Assembly (NCBI RefSeq): GCF_038443705.2
Contig: NZ_CP151767.2
Location: 3,525,501 to 3,589,500, forward strand
Length of the DNA stretch: 64,000 nucleotides
Source of the DNA: Yoonia sp. SS1-5
GTDB lineage: Bacteria; Pseudomonadota; Alphaproteobacteria; Rhodobacterales; Rhodobacteraceae
Direction of reading: 5' to 3'
Position numbers and translations under genes: made by a program. Positions 23,210 to 35,248 of the stretch are shown here, piece by piece; position 1 is the stretch's first letter; each line of letters opens with the position of its first letter. The notes beneath the pieces were generated by a model, which did no database searches, was not told where the DNA came from, and saw only the letters and a list, made by a program, of their open reading frames with translations.

Positions 23210-25492
23210 ATGTCTCGTTTCTCTGCCCCAATTGCTGAACAAATCTGGGATATGAAATACCGGTTCAAAGAGGCTGATGGCACGCCGATTGACGAAACGG
23301 TTGAGGATACCTGGCGCCGGATCGCACGCGCATTGGCCGCGGTCGAGAGTGACCCGGCCGCCTGGGAGGATCGGTTTTACGACGCTTTGGCCGATTTCAA
23401 ATACCTGCCCGCTGGCCGGATCACCGCAGGTGCGGGCACTGCCCGCTCGGTCACCTTGTTCAACTGCTTTGTCATGGGAACGGTGCCTGACAGTATGGGT
23501 GGTATCTTTGATATGCTCAAAGAGGCGGCGCTGACCATGCAGCAGGGTGGCGGGATCGGCTATGATTTCTCGACCATTCGTCCCAAGGGCGCGGGTGTCA
23601 AAGGCGTGGCAGCGGATGCATCCGGCCCGCTGTCGTTCATGGATGTCTGGGATGCGATGTGCCGCACGATCATGTCCGCGGGATCCCGCAGGGGTGCGAT
23701 GATGGCAACAATGCGCTGTGACCATCCGGATATCGAGGCGTTCATCACGGCCAAGTCCGATCCGGCCCGTCTGCGTATGTTCAACATGTCGGTACTGGTG
23801 ACGGACCCATTCATGGATGCGGTCAAGGCGGACGGGCCGTGGGATCTTGTCTTTGATGGCGAAACCTATCGCACCGTGCAGGCTCGCGATCTGTGGGATG
23901 CGATCATGCGGTCAACCTATGACTATGCCGAACCGGGTGTGATCTTTATCGACCGTATCAACCAGATGAACAATCTGAGTTACTGCGAGACAATTGCTGC
24001 AACCAACCCATGTGGTGAGCAGCCGCTGCCGCCTTATGGCGCCTGCCTGCTTGGCTCGATCAATCTGGCCCGTCTTGTGACGGACCCGTTTGGGGATGCG
24101 GCTGCGCTGGACGATGACGCGCTGACAGAACTGGTCGCCACAGCCGTACGGATGATGGATAATGTGGTCGACGCATCCCGTTTTCCATTGGCGGCGCAGC
24201 AGGCCGAAGCGCAGGCAAAGCGCCGCATCGGGCTGGGCATTACCGGACTGGCGGATGCGCTGCTGATGGTCGGTCTGCGCTATGGCTCGGAGGAGGCGGC
24301 GCGTCAGACCGATCGCTGGATGCACGCTATCGCCCGCGCCGCTTATCTGGCCTCTGCGAGCCTGGCGAGCGAGAAAGGCGCTTTCCCGCTGTTTGATGCT
24401 GACGCGTTCCTGGCGAGCGGCGCAATGCAAGACATGGATGAGGACGTAAAAGATGCTATCCGTCAAAAAGGCATACGAAATGCGTTGCTGACGTCAATCG
24501 CGCCAACCGGTACGATCAGCTTGTATGCAGGCAACGTCTCTTCCGGAATCGAGCCCGTGTTTGCCTATGCCTACACCCGAAAGGTTTTGCAAAAGGATGG
24601 ATCGCGGACCGAGGAAGAGGTTGTCGACTATGCCGTCCAGCTGTGGCGTGATTTGAAAGGGGACGCGCCCCTGCCAGATTATTTTGTCAACGCGCAGACG
24701 TTGGCGCCGCTTGATCATGTGCGTATGCAGGCGGCCGCGCAGAAATGGATCGACAGTTCGATCTCCAAAACAATTAACTGCCCTGAAGACATCAGCTTTG
24801 AAGACTTCAAGGAAGTATACATGGCAGCCTGGGATCAGGGCTGTAAGGGCTGCACCACGTATCGTCCGAATGATGTGACCGGATCCGTTTTGTCAGTGTC
24901 AGAGGAGGCCTCGCCATCAGAGGTTCCCGATCAGGTCCGGGACGGCGACGAAGGTGCTGAGGTGGTCTATATGTCCGAACCGCTGGATCGGCCACAGGAG
25001 CTGGACGGGGCGACCTACAAGCTGAAATGGCCTGATTCAGAGCATGCCATTTACATCACTGTAAATGATCTGGTGATTGCTGGACACAGGCGCCCATTCG
25101 AGGTGTTCATCAATTCCAAGAATATGGAGCATTTTGCCTGGACCGTCGCGCTGACCCGGATGATTTCCGCGGTCTTTCGGCGCGGTGGTGACGTGTCGTT
25201 TGTGGTGGAGGAACTCAAGGCGGTGTTCGACCCGCGCGGCGGTGCGTGGATGCAGGGCAAGTATGTGCCATCAATCCTCGCCGCAATTGGTGGGGTGATT
25301 GAAAAGCACATGATCTCCACCGGATTTCTGGCGGGTGAAGGGATGGGGCTGAAGGCCGATCCGCAGGCGGATGTTGTTGCGATCAACGGTGGACAGCGCG
25401 GCAAAGCATGCACCTCGTGTGGGGCATATGAGTTGCGGATGATCGAAGGCTGTATGACATGCGCGTCATGCGGTTATTCGAAGTGTGGGTAA
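23210..25492 (+). CDS. nrdJ: Adenosylcobalamin-dependent ribonucleotide reductase (class II)
   Basis: The enzyme makes deoxyribonucleotides using adenosylcobalamin as radical source. The 760-residue protein shows 'RSVTLFNCFVMGTVPDSMGGIFDML' with the first active-site Cys, the conserved 'TNPCGEQPLPPYGACLLGSINL' (Asn-x-Cys-x-Glu radical and catalytic residues), 'TGTISLYAGNVSSGIEP', and at the extreme C-terminus two Cys pairs ('ACTSCGAYEL', 'TCASCGYSKCG') that re-reduce the active site. The ATG at 23210 gives 'MSRFSAPIAEQIWDMKYRF'; the upstream in-frame ATGs are less likely. It needs cobalamin, whose synthesis genes lie at the left end of this window. Confidence 0.94.
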   Translation: MSRFSAPIAEQIWDMKYRFKEADGTPIDETVEDTWRRIARALAAVESDPAAWEDRFYDALADFKYLPAGRITAGAGTARSVTLFNCFVMGTVPDSMGGIFDMLKEAALTMQQGGGIGYDFSTIRPKGAGVKGVAADASGPLSFMDVWDAMCRTIMSAGSRRGAMMATMRCDHPDIEAFITAKSDPARLRMFNMSVLVTDPFMDAVKADGPWDLVFDGETYRTVQARDLWDAIMRSTYDYAEPGVIFIDRINQMNNLSYCETIAATNPCGEQPLPPYGACLLGSINLARLVTDPFGDAAALDDDALTELVATAVRMMDNVVDASRFPLAAQQAEAQAKRRIGLGITGLADALLMVGLRYGSEEAARQTDRWMHAIARAAYLASASLASEKGAFPLFDADAFLASGAMQDMDEDVKDAIRQKGIRNALLTSIAPTGTISLYAGNVSSGIEPVFAYAYTRKVLQKDGSRTEEEVVDYAVQLWRDLKGDAPLPDYFVNAQTLAPLDHVRMQAAAQKWIDSSISKTINCPEDISFEDFKEVYMAAWDQGCKGCTTYRPNDVTGSVLSVSEEASPSEVPDQVRDGDEGAEVVYMSEPLDRPQELDGATYKLKWPDSEHAIYITVNDLVIAGHRRPFEVFINSKNMEHFAWTVALTRMISAVFRRGGDVSFVVEELKAVFDPRGGAWMQGKYVPSILAAIGGVIEKHMISTGFLAGEGMGLKADPQADVVAINGGQRGKACTSCGAYELRMIEGCMTCASCGYSKCG

Positions 25493-25615
25493 GGACGAGT
25501 AAATTTGCTGTAGATGAAAAAAGTCACCCGACATCGCCATTTGGGTCACGAAACGGCCTATGCTTCAAACTTCATTGGCTGCGATGAAGCAATAAAATAG
25601 CTTTAATTCAATGGA

Positions 25616-25819
25616 CTAGTCTTTGCGAAGTAGGCCTTCAATCTCGGAGACAACCGCAGTCATCGTGGTCCCGAGACCGTCGCTGAGCCCATTTATCGCA
25701 TCGAGCGTCGGTTGGTGCTTTTGCCTCTCTAGACGAGAGATGTAACGCATCGAAACACCAGCCCTGTGTGCAAGTTCCTTTTGGGTTAGCCCAAGCGCGG
25801 TCCGGTGAACTGGAAACAA
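25616..25819 (-). CDS. Small XRE-family helix-turn-helix protein
   Basis: A 67-residue DNA-binding protein that is essentially one Cro/CI-type domain: 'TALGLTQKELAHRAGVSMRYISRLERQKHQPTLDAINGLSDGLG'. The only available start in frame is a TTG at 25817-25819, and the first helix is shorter than usual, so the N-terminus may be truncated or the gene may be decaying. It lies 68 bp downstream of katG on the same strand but is separated from it by a strong terminator. Target unknown. Confidence 0.6.
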   Translation of the reverse strand: MFPVHRTALGLTQKELAHRAGVSMRYISRLERQKHQPTLDAINGLSDGLGTTMTAVVSEIEGLLRKD

Positions 25820-25847
25820 TATGTCAGGGCATATTCAGCCAATGAAA

Positions 25848-25878
25848 CGGCCGGGCGAGCGTTCGCGCTGCCCGGCCG
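25848..25878 (-). terminator. Strong hairpin downstream of katG
   Basis: A 9-bp GC-rich outer stem, CGGCCGGGC / GCCCGGCCG, is continued by a 4-bp AGCG / CGCT inner stem and a 4-base loop. It begins 10 bp after the katG stop codon. On the minus strand it is followed by TTTCATT, so it probably ends katG transcription. Confidence 0.7.
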
Positions 25879-25887
25879 CTTGGTCAT

Positions 25888-28181
<2,294 letters not shown>

Positions 28182-29072
28182 ATGATCGGTCTGACCTTGA
28201 AGCAATTGCAGTATTTCGACGCTCTGGCCCGCCATAAACATTTTGGCCGGGCGGCGGAGGCCTGCGCAATTTCACAACCAGCCCTGTCCGTGCAGATCAA
28301 AGAGCTTGAGGGGATCGCTGGCGCGCCCTTGGTCGAACGCGCCACGCGACAGATCAGATTAACGGCGTTGGGACAGGCTTTCTTGGACCGGGCGCGCACC
28401 GTGTTGCTGAATGTGGGCGAGTTGGAAGAACTGATGCGGGCCTCCAAAGGCCCGTTGGCGGGCCGATTGCGCCTGGGGATCATTCCAACCGTTGCACCCT
28501 ATCTTTTGCCTGGGATCATGACCGCGCTCACCGACCGGTTCCCGGATCTTGATCTGGAGGTCCGCGAGACCGTGACCCAATCATTGATCAACGAACTGTC
28601 TGCCGCACATCTTGATCTGGCAGTCGTGGCGCTGCCGATGTCCGAGCCGTCCTTGCAGGAATTTGCCCTTTTTGACGAAAACTTCGTTCTTGTGCGCCCC
28701 TGCAAGGATCAGAATAAACCCGTTCCCGCACCGCAAAGCCTGGCCATGATGGAACTTTTGTTGCTGGAAGAAGGCCACTGCTTTCGGGACCAGGCGTTGT
28801 CGTTCTGCGCCCTGAACGGCAGCCCGGCCAAACGAATTATGGAAGGGAGTTCGCTGACCACGCTGGTGCAGATGGTCAGCGCGGGCATGGGTGTCACGCT
28901 CATTCCGGAAATGGCTGTCCCTATCGAGACGCGCTCGGCCGATGTGGCAATCGCGCGTTTCCCGGCCCCCGCGCCCTCGCGCACGATCGGCATGGTCTGG
29001 CGCAAGACAAATCCGCTCTATGAACAACTCATGGAAGTCGGTGCAATCGTACGTGGTGCAGCCCGACGCTAG
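28182..29072 (+). CDS. oxyR: Hydrogen-peroxide-sensing LysR-family regulator OxyR
   Basis: A 296-residue LysR-type activator with N-terminal winged helix ('LKQLQYFDALARHKHFGRAA', 'ISQPALSVQIKELE') and a C-terminal sensor domain. The two redox cysteines are at Cys200 ('LLLEEGHCFRDQ') and Cys209 ('LSFCAL'), the same spacing and almost the same numbering as Cys199 and Cys208 of E. coli OxyR, so it should form a disulfide on oxidation by peroxide. The gene is divergent from katG, the classic OxyR target, which supports the assignment. Confidence 0.94.
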   Translation: MIGLTLKQLQYFDALARHKHFGRAAEACAISQPALSVQIKELEGIAGAPLVERATRQIRLTALGQAFLDRARTVLLNVGELEELMRASKGPLAGRLRLGIIPTVAPYLLPGIMTALTDRFPDLDLEVRETVTQSLINELSAAHLDLAVVALPMSEPSLQEFALFDENFVLVRPCKDQNKPVPAPQSLAMMELLLLEEGHCFRDQALSFCALNGSPAKRIMEGSSLTTLVQMVSAGMGVTLIPEMAVPIETRSADVAIARFPAPAPSRTIGMVWRKTNPLYEQLMEVGAIVRGAARR

Positions 29073-29214
29073 AGTTGGGGCGGAATGGTTTTATGATAAG
29101 GGCTGCAGCAAAGTCCGGTCGATGAAACTTGCGGCTGACGGACTAGCGCAGATTTCGCACGGAACGCAATCACTGCCCAAGCGCAAAATCACGGTGAATG
29201 GCGTAAAAGCAGGA

Positions 29215-29290
<76 letters not shown>

Positions 29291-29394
29291 ATCTTTGGCG
29301 AAACACTTCGCCGGGATGCAGATCAAACTGCGTGATGCTGTCTAGGCAGCAGGTCAGGCGAGATCAAGTAAAAATCGCGCCTGCCAATCGTAAT

Positions 29395-29721
29395 TTAGCT
29401 ATCGTCTTCATTGGTTGCGACGTCGGCCAGTTCGTCAAGCGAGACTGTGTCATCGTCGTCGTCATCTTCCAGAACGTCGTCACCAAGATCGACATCTTCG
29501 TCGTCGTCATCATCGAGGACCAGATCGTCTTCTTCCTCGGCCTCTTTCATTTTCTTGGTTTGGGCGTCCTCTGCATCGGCAACCATTGTCCGGGTTTTGG
29601 AGGTGTCCACTGTCACTTCGTTGCCGGTATAGGGGCTGATGATCGGCGTCGCGTTCAGGTCGTAAAAGCGCTTGCCGGTCTCAGGGCAAAGACGCTTGGT
29701 GCCCCATTCTTCCTTTGGCAT
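29395..29721 (-). CDS. TIGR02300 family acidic protein
   Basis: A 108-residue protein whose N-terminal half is conserved in Alphaproteobacteria ('MPKEEWGTKRLCPETGKRFYDLNATPIISPYTG'; the single-Cys motif and Pro-rich turn recall a degenerate zinc ribbon) and whose C-terminal half is almost wholly Asp and Glu. The acidic stretch explains the GTC/ATC-rich DNA on the plus strand at 29440-29540. Family function is unknown. The ATG at 29719-29721 fits the family start. Transcribed divergently from the metalloprotease gene to its right. Confidence 0.87.
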   Translation of the reverse strand: MPKEEWGTKRLCPETGKRFYDLNATPIISPYTGNEVTVDTSKTRTMVADAEDAQTKKMKEAEEEDDLVLDDDDDEDVDLGDDVLEDDDDDDTVSLDELADVATNEDDS

Positions 29722-29831
29722 TGGCAATCCCTTCGAATCTTGCTTGGCCCCTTGCGGGGTATCGCTGCCAACTGCCATAAGCCGCATGGGCTGTCAAAGG
29801 CTTTGGCAGTGTTAAAAGATGAAAGTTGGAT

Positions 29832-30521
29832 ATGGGCCGTCACACGCTTGAAGGCAACCCCCCGATTGATGTGATCCTGCGCCGATCTGCCCGCGCTAAA
29901 AGGATGTCGTTGCGTCTGTCCCGGCTTGACGGCCGGGTGATCCTGACGCTGCCGCCGCATGCGCGGGATCGCGAGGGGGTAGCCTTTCTGTCCGAGCGCG
30001 AGGCGTGGCTGCGCGAACATCTTGCGGATGTGGCGCCTGTAATCCCCGTTGGACTGGGTGGTGATGTCATGTTCGAGGGGCGATCCCACCCGATCATCGC
30101 TGCGACATCGGGCCGGGCGCGGCTTGAGGCGGGCAATTTTCTGGTGACAGATCCCGCGCGTGCGGCGACTCAGGTAAAGGCGATCCTGCGCATAGCGGCG
30201 CGTGACCGGTTGGCAGCGGCATCCGATGCGTATGCGACACAGCTCGGGCGGCAATATGCCAGATTATCGTTGCGCGATACGCGGTCGCGCTGGGGGTCGT
30301 GTTCCAGTGCAGGGGTCTTGATGTATTCGTGGCGTCTGATCATGGCGCCGCCCGAAATCCTGAACTATGTGGCGGCACATGAGGTGGCGCATCTGGTGGA
30401 AATGAACCATTCCGATGCGTTCTGGGCGGTGGTTGCAGGGCTTGATCCGGACTACCAGCCCAAGCGTCGCTGGCTGCGCGAGAATGGCGATCAATTGCAC
30501 CGATATCAGTTTGATGATTGA
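29832..30521 (+). CDS. YgjP-like zinc metallopeptidase domain protein (DUF45)
   Basis: A 229-residue cytoplasmic protein with the C-terminal metallopeptidase signature 'LNYVAAHEVAHLVEMNHSDAFW': His183, Glu184 and His187 form the HExxH-type site and His193 is the likely third ligand. Upstream is the conserved 'RDTRSRWGSCSSAGVLMYSWRL'. The family (M48-related, known as YgjP/DUF45) is widespread in bacteria and often near restriction or housekeeping genes; the substrate is unknown. The ATG at 29832 is chosen over a TTG two codons upstream. Confidence 0.87.
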   Translation: MGRHTLEGNPPIDVILRRSARAKRMSLRLSRLDGRVILTLPPHARDREGVAFLSEREAWLREHLADVAPVIPVGLGGDVMFEGRSHPIIAATSGRARLEAGNFLVTDPARAATQVKAILRIAARDRLAAASDAYATQLGRQYARLSLRDTRSRWGSCSSAGVLMYSWRLIMAPPEILNYVAAHEVAHLVEMNHSDAFWAVVAGLDPDYQPKRRWLRENGDQLHRYQFDD

Positions 30522-30553
30522 CCGGCGGTGCCGCGCCAATCAAAACTTCACCC

Positions 30554-31204
30554 ATGATGATACAACCGCGCCCTATTGATCCATCGACCGCGGCGCATGA
30601 GCGCGTCTATCGCGCGTTACGCACCCGGATCATGCATGGCGAAATTGGCCCCGGCGAGGCGTTGACCCTGCGCGGTATTGGCAAGACCTATGATGTGTCC
30701 ATGACCCCGGCGCGCGAAGCAGTGCGCAGGTTAGTCGCAGAAGGGGCGTTGTTCCTGTCATCCTCGGGCCGGGTATCAACGCCAGCCCTGTCAAACGAGC
30801 GTATCGAGGAGCTGGCGACCCTGCGCGCCTTGCTCGAGCCCGAGCTTGCGTCACGTGCGCTGCCGCGTGCCCACTTTGCGCTGATCGAACGGTTGGAGAC
30901 GATAAATCAGGGCGTCAGCCAGATGGTGGCGCGGCATGACGCGTCGGGCTTCATCCGCATGAACCTGGAATTTCACCGCACATTGTATCTGCGCGCGCAG
31001 GCGCCGGCGATGCTGGCGATCACTGAAACCGTCTGGCTGCAACTTGGGCCAACCATGCGCGCCCTCTACGGCCGATTGAACAGGAAAGAGCCGCCGGCCC
31101 ATCACAAGTTGATCCTGTCTGCATTGAAGGCAGGGGATGAACCGGGCTTGCGCCTGGCGGTTCGCGGCGATTCAACCCAAGGCCTGCGCATGCTGCGTGG
31201 TTAA
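30554..31204 (+). CDS. GntR-family regulator (FCD-type)
   Basis: A 216-residue transcription factor with an N-terminal winged helix ('HERVYRALRTRIMHGEIGPGEAL', 'VSMTPAREAVRRLVAEGALF') and an all-helical C-terminal effector domain of the FadR/FCD group, where His residues in 'FHRTLYLRA' and 'HHKLILSALKAGD' usually bind a metal and an organic acid. Either of two adjacent ATGs (30554, 30557) could start it. It lies 32 bp after the metallopeptidase gene and is convergent with the next gene. Its targets are unknown; it is one candidate, among genes elsewhere, for the TGTGATCACA sites in this window, but nothing links it directly. Confidence 0.85.
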   Translation: MMIQPRPIDPSTAAHERVYRALRTRIMHGEIGPGEALTLRGIGKTYDVSMTPAREAVRRLVAEGALFLSSSGRVSTPALSNERIEELATLRALLEPELASRALPRAHFALIERLETINQGVSQMVARHDASGFIRMNLEFHRTLYLRAQAPAMLAITETVWLQLGPTMRALYGRLNRKEPPAHHKLILSALKAGDEPGLRLAVRGDSTQGLRMLRG

Positions 31205-31228
31205 GGAATTGCGGTCTATCCCCATGGT

Positions 31229-32107
31229 TCAGACGGGATTGGCTTCCATGTCTTCAAATGCCTGGTAGAGCACCCGACGGAAATCTTCGGCAGGAATGCC
31301 AAGACCATGCGCAAGCTCAGTCGCAAACTTATGCTCGCTGGGAAGCATGCGGCCCCCCGCCATGGTGATATAAAGCACGGCCTGCAGCATGACGTCCTTC
31401 TCGCGGTCACGCAGTCCCTTGCCAAAGTTGATATAGTCCTGCGGCGTAAGGTTCAGATGCACCCGGTCCGCCAGACGCACGATCTCGGCATCGGCAAACT
31501 TGCGCCGCGTCAGCCGGTCCATCGTGCGGCCGATCAGCCTGACTTCGCGGGATGATACCAGCCCGTCGCATTTGGCCGCATGGCAAAGGGCGGACATGAT
31601 GCTATGCGCCGCTTTTTTCCGCAGCGGGCTGCTGGGGTTCAATCCGAACAATGCCTTCAAACCGCGCCAGATGAGCCAGAACAGGATCAGAGCAGCGCCG
31701 ATCAGAACGCCATAGGTCTGCGCATTGCGCTGCAGCGTGTTGCCTGCAATCGGCGGAATGTCCTGCGATACCAGATTGAGCGACTGGGCGGTTGTCATCT
31801 GTTCGGTGCTGAACGATCTGATCTCGGGGCCAGCGCATTCGTTGCTTGCCAGCACATAAGCCAGAATATCATTGGTGATCGGATAGTCGAATATGGTGAT
31901 CCCGCGTGTCTGATGGCAAAGCGCCATCATGGTCCCGTCATTGCCCGGGATTTTTGTCATATCGACAAATTCAAGGTCTTCCTGAATAAGCCCTGACAGC
32001 GTTGTCGCCAGAAAATTCGGATCTGCATCCTGCACAGGCGTACCCTGCGCATGCAAAACACTTGCATACGTCCAGATGACGGTGAACGCGATTAAGAACT
32101 TATTCAT
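31229..32107 (-). CDS. Secreted/membrane protein with C-terminal TerB-like region
   Basis: The 292-residue product starts with a signal peptide ('MNKFLIAFTVIWTYASVLHAQ'), has a periplasmic segment with two or three Cys, one membrane helix ('GVLIGAALILFWLIWRGLKALF') and then a cytoplasmic helical region ('AAHSIMSALCHAAKCDGLVSSREVRLIGRTMDRL', 'LQAVLYITMAGGRMLPSEHKFATELAHGLGI') typical of TerB/DjlA-N acidic helical domains. The topology suggests signalling between periplasm and a cytoplasmic partner. The ATG at 32105-32107 is set by the signal peptide. Specific function unknown. Confidence 0.72.
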   Translation of the reverse strand: MNKFLIAFTVIWTYASVLHAQGTPVQDADPNFLATTLSGLIQEDLEFVDMTKIPGNDGTMMALCHQTRGITIFDYPITNDILAYVLASNECAGPEIRSFSTEQMTTAQSLNLVSQDIPPIAGNTLQRNAQTYGVLIGAALILFWLIWRGLKALFGLNPSSPLRKKAAHSIMSALCHAAKCDGLVSSREVRLIGRTMDRLTRRKFADAEIVRLADRVHLNLTPQDYINFGKGLRDREKDVMLQAVLYITMAGGRMLPSEHKFATELAHGLGIPAEDFRRVLYQAFEDMEANPV

Positions 32108-32314
32108 AGGTATCTTCAAAAAAACACTCGGTATGAGAGGGTTAAATGCAGTAATTGTGGCGTATATGTGTTCGTTTGTGACTATGTCTGAGGCATTTTC
32201 CCAACTTGCATGAATGCGCAATTGTGAGAGCCGCGCCCCAATTGCGCTGAATTCTTGCCATAGTGTTGCGTATATAGAGACACCATCAGTGTTTCGCAGA
32301 TATAGTTTGAGAAA

Positions 32315-33361
32315 ATGGAAACAGTCACGCAGTTCTTCTCGGGATTATACCAGACTGTTGCGAAACAGTTCTGGTCGTTGATGGACACCCCGTTTGATCC
32401 CAGCAATCGGCTGTTCTGGCTCTATCTGATTTCTGCGATCTTCTTCAGCTACTGGGTCTATTACAGCGCAAGCCGCACCAATGATGGTGAGCCGCGCAGC
32501 CTGAAAGGCTTTGCCAGCTTCGTGTTCCCCACATCCGTGTGGCGGCATCCCTCCGCCTGGCTCGATCTGCGGTTTTTCCTCGTCAATCAGTTCACGGGCA
32601 AGCTGCTCTATGTCGGGCTGACGGGGGTCAGCCTGGGCTTTGTCTTTTATTGGATCACGGGCGGCCTTAGCCTTGTTGACGCGGTCACCAACGCGACAAT
32701 GCCGACCTGGGGCGATGTTTTCATCTCGATCATTTACATGTTTGTGGTGATCGGACTGACGGATTTCACCGCCTTCTATATCCATTATCTGCAACACAAA
32801 ATTCCGATCCTGTGGGAATTCCACAAGGTGCATCACAGCCCCGAGGTGATGCATCCGCTGTCAAACTTCCGCGAACACCCGTTTGACAACGTGGTGTATG
32901 CGCTGGGGATCGGCGCGGTATACGGGCTTGTCATTGGCGGGGTGCATGTCTGGCTGGGTTACCTGCCGAGCATGCCAGCGGTTCTGGGTGTGCCGCTGTT
33001 GTTGTTCCTGTTCAATATTGGTGGATATCACCTGCGGCATTCGCATGTCTGGCTGCGCTGGCCGGGCATATGGTCGATGGTTTTCCCATCACCCGCGCAT
33101 CACCACGTTCACCACAGCTCGCACCCGGATCATCTGGACAAGAATTTTGCATTCTTGTTTCCGCTTTGGGACGTGCTGTTCAAAACCTACCACATGCCGC
33201 AAGACAATCGGGACGTGAAATTCGGAATCTACGGGATGGAGGACACCGAATATACGTCAATCTCGCGACTGTATTTCCTGCCCTTCCGCAACATCTATCG
33301 CCGCCTGCGCCGCGCATCGACAGAGACGGAAAAGCCCGCACCCAGCCGCGACCAGGTCTAG
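32315..33361 (+). CDS. Sterol desaturase / fatty acid hydroxylase family protein
   Basis: A membrane-bound di-iron oxygenase of 348 residues with several hydrophobic helices and the three histidine boxes of the family: 'IHYLQHKIP', 'EFHKVHHSPEVMHP' and 'SPAHHHVHHSSHPDHLDKNF'. Members hydroxylate or desaturate lipids or carotenoids at the membrane surface; the substrate here cannot be told. The 207-bp gap upstream (32108-32314) is AT-rich and contains the divergent promoters. It ends 24 bp from the lpdA stop. Confidence 0.85.
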   Translation: METVTQFFSGLYQTVAKQFWSLMDTPFDPSNRLFWLYLISAIFFSYWVYYSASRTNDGEPRSLKGFASFVFPTSVWRHPSAWLDLRFFLVNQFTGKLLYVGLTGVSLGFVFYWITGGLSLVDAVTNATMPTWGDVFISIIYMFVVIGLTDFTAFYIHYLQHKIPILWEFHKVHHSPEVMHPLSNFREHPFDNVVYALGIGAVYGLVIGGVHVWLGYLPSMPAVLGVPLLLFLFNIGGYHLRHSHVWLRWPGIWSMVFPSPAHHHVHHSSHPDHLDKNFAFLFPLWDVLFKTYHMPQDNRDVKFGIYGMEDTEYTSISRLYFLPFRNIYRRLRRASTETEKPAPSRDQV

Positions 33362-33385
33362 CTGGGTTTGAGCTGATACCGCCTA

Positions 33386-34774
33386 TCAGGCGTGAATGGC
33401 ACCGTCACCGCAGGCTAAGGCCGCTTCGCGGACCGCCTCGGAATAGGTCGGATGCGCGTGGCAGGTCCGGGCGAGGTCTTCGGCGGCCGCGCCAAATTCC
33501 ATCGCGACGCAGATTTCATGGATCAGGTCGCCCGCCATTGGCCCAATGATATGGGCGCCAAGAATGCGGTCTGTCGTCGCGTCCACAAGGATCTTGACGA
33601 AACCTTCGCCCGAAAAATTGGCCTTGGCGCGGGCGTTGCCCATGAACGGGAACTTGCCGACCTTATAGGCGCGCCCTTGCTCTTTCAGGGTCTCCTCGGT
33701 CTCGCCGACGCTGCCAACCTCGGGGTGGGTGTAGATCACGCCGGGGATCACGCCGTAATTGACATGCGGGTGCTGTCCGGCAATGCCTTCGGCAACGGCC
33801 ATGCCTTCGTCTTCGGCCTTATGTGCCAGCATGGGGCCGTCAATCGCATCGCCGATGGCATAAATGCCCGACACATTGGTCGCATACCGCGCATCGGTTT
33901 TGATCTGGCCGCGATCGCTCATTTCGACACCCAGCGCATCAAGGCCGAGGCCGTCGGTAAACGGCTTGCGTCCGGTCGCGACCAGGACGGTATCCGCGAC
34001 CAGCGTATGCTCACTTTCGTCCTTGCGCAGCTGATAGGTGACGGTGGCTTTGTTGGATTTGACGGTGACACCCTGAACAGCGGCCCCAAGCGTGAATTTC
34101 AGCCCCTGCTTGGTCAACATCTTCTGAAACTGCCGTGCGATTTCCGCGTCCATGCCGGGGGTGATCCCATCGAGATATTCGATGACGGTCACATCCGATC
34201 CCAACCGTGCATAGACAGACCCAAGTTCCAGCCCGATCACACCGGCGCCGATCACCGCAAGCGTTTTGGGGATCTTTCCCAGTTCAAGCGCCCCGGTGGA
34301 GGTCACGACAGTCTTTTCATCAATCTCAACCCCGGGGAGGGAGGACGGCTCTGACCCGGATGCAATGATGATGTGCTTGGCCTCGTGCACATCGTCGCCA
34401 ACCTTGACCTTGCCGGCCTCGGGGATGGATCCCCAGCCTTTAAGCCAGTCGATCTTGTTTTTCTTGAACAGAAATTCGATGCCGCTGGTATTCTGGCCGA
34501 TTGTCTTGTCCTTGTAGGCTAGCATCTGTTTCCAATCGACCGATTGTGCTTTGCCTTTCAGCCCCATTTCCGCAAAATTGTGCTGCGCCTCATGCAGCAT
34601 ATGGCTTGCATGCAGCATGGCTTTGGACGGGATGCAGCCAACGTTCAGACAGGTGCCACCCAGCGTTTCACGCCCCTCGACGCAGGCGACTTTCATGCCA
34701 AGCTGCGCGCAGCGGATGGCGCAAACATAGCCACCGGGGCCGGCACCGATTACGATGACATCATAGCTGGACAT
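33386..34774 (-). CDS. lpdA: Dihydrolipoyl dehydrogenase (E3)
   Basis: A FAD enzyme of 462 residues that re-oxidises dihydrolipoamide with NAD+ in 2-oxo acid dehydrogenase complexes. Visible are the FAD loop '[16 protein letters not shown]', the redox disulfide '[13 protein letters not shown]' (Cys42, Cys47), the NAD loop '[21 protein letters not shown]', '[22 protein letters not shown]' and the C-terminal catalytic His-Glu in '[16 protein letters not shown]'. The ATG at 34772-34774 has 'GGAGACC' upstream. Being the last gene of the minus-strand run that includes sucA and sucB, it probably serves the 2-oxoglutarate dehydrogenase complex. Confidence 0.94.
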   Translation of the reverse strand: MSSYDVIVIGAGPGGYVCAIRCAQLGMKVACVEGRETLGGTCLNVGCIPSKAMLHASHMLHEAQHNFAEMGLKGKAQSVDWKQMLAYKDKTIGQNTSGIEFLFKKNKIDWLKGWGSIPEAGKVKVGDDVHEAKHIIIASGSEPSSLPGVEIDEKTVVTSTGALELGKIPKTLAVIGAGVIGLELGSVYARLGSDVTVIEYLDGITPGMDAEIARQFQKMLTKQGLKFTLGAAVQGVTVKSNKATVTYQLRKDESEHTLVADTVLVATGRKPFTDGLGLDALGVEMSDRGQIKTDARYATNVSGIYAIGDAIDGPMLAHKAEDEGMAVAEGIAGQHPHVNYGVIPGVIYTHPEVGSVGETEETLKEQGRAYKVGKFPFMGNARAKANFSGEGFVKILVDATTDRILGAHIIGPMAGDLIHEICVAMEFGAAAEDLARTCHAHPTYSEAVREAALACGDGAIHA

Positions 34775-34837
34775 GGGGTCTCCTTTGGTCTGCATATTTG
34801 GCAGGTGGGTCTATGCACCATGCCCGGTTTTGGGGTG

Positions 34838-35248
34838 TTAGATCAGGGCCGACAGTAGCATGAGCATTGTCGAGAGGAACCCCACAAACCAGATCAGCGA
34901 ACGCCATGGCGCCCAGCCGAAATAATAGGCGGGGATATAGAGGATACGCGCGGCCAGATAGGTCCAAGCACAGGCAGCCGTCAGCCCGGTATTCTTGTCG
35001 CCAAGGCTGATCACGACGACGGCGATGGTAAACAGGATCAATGCCTCGAAATGGTTGTTCATCGCCCGGATCAGGCGCCCGGTCTTGTCGCTGACCTGTT
35101 CGATGAGCGGCTTGCCCAATCGGCTGGTATCGCGTGGCGACAGGGTTTTCCCGACCCCGACCTCCAGATTGGTGGGGATGGCCATCAGGGTGAATTGAAG
35201 TCCCTGCAAGAGCGCTGCAAGGCAAAGCACGGTAAGTTCGGGGGTCAT
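34838..35248 (-). CDS. MAPEG family membrane protein
   Basis: A 136-residue protein with four hydrophobic helices and the MAPEG features 'RAMNNHFEALILFTIAVVVISL' and 'AARILYIPAYYFGWAPWRSLIWFVGF'. MAPEG proteins are integral membrane glutathione-dependent transferases or peroxidases, but many bacterial members have no known reaction. Its ATG overlaps the stop of the upstream gene (ATGA), so the two are coupled, and lpdA follows after 63 bp. Its place in the suc-lpd run suggests co-transcription rather than shared chemistry. Confidence 0.85.
   Translation of the reverse strand: MTPELTVLCLAALLQGLQFTLMAIPTNLEVGVGKTLSPRDTSRLGKPLIEQVSDKTGRLIRAMNNHFEALILFTIAVVVISLGDKNTGLTAACAWTYLAARILYIPAYYFGWAPWRSLIWFVGFLSTMLMLLSALI

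Noticed and set aside
29440-29545. GTC/ATC-rich low-complexity repeat with plus-strand Ser-rich frames
   Set aside because: It is the reverse complement of the Asp/Glu tail of the TIGR02300 protein.
30554-31204. Local GntR gene as the reader of TGTGATCACA
   Set aside because: FCD-type GntR sites are often TGGT-N-ACCA-like and no TGTGATCACA copy lies by this gene, so I do not claim the link; kept only as a testable option.
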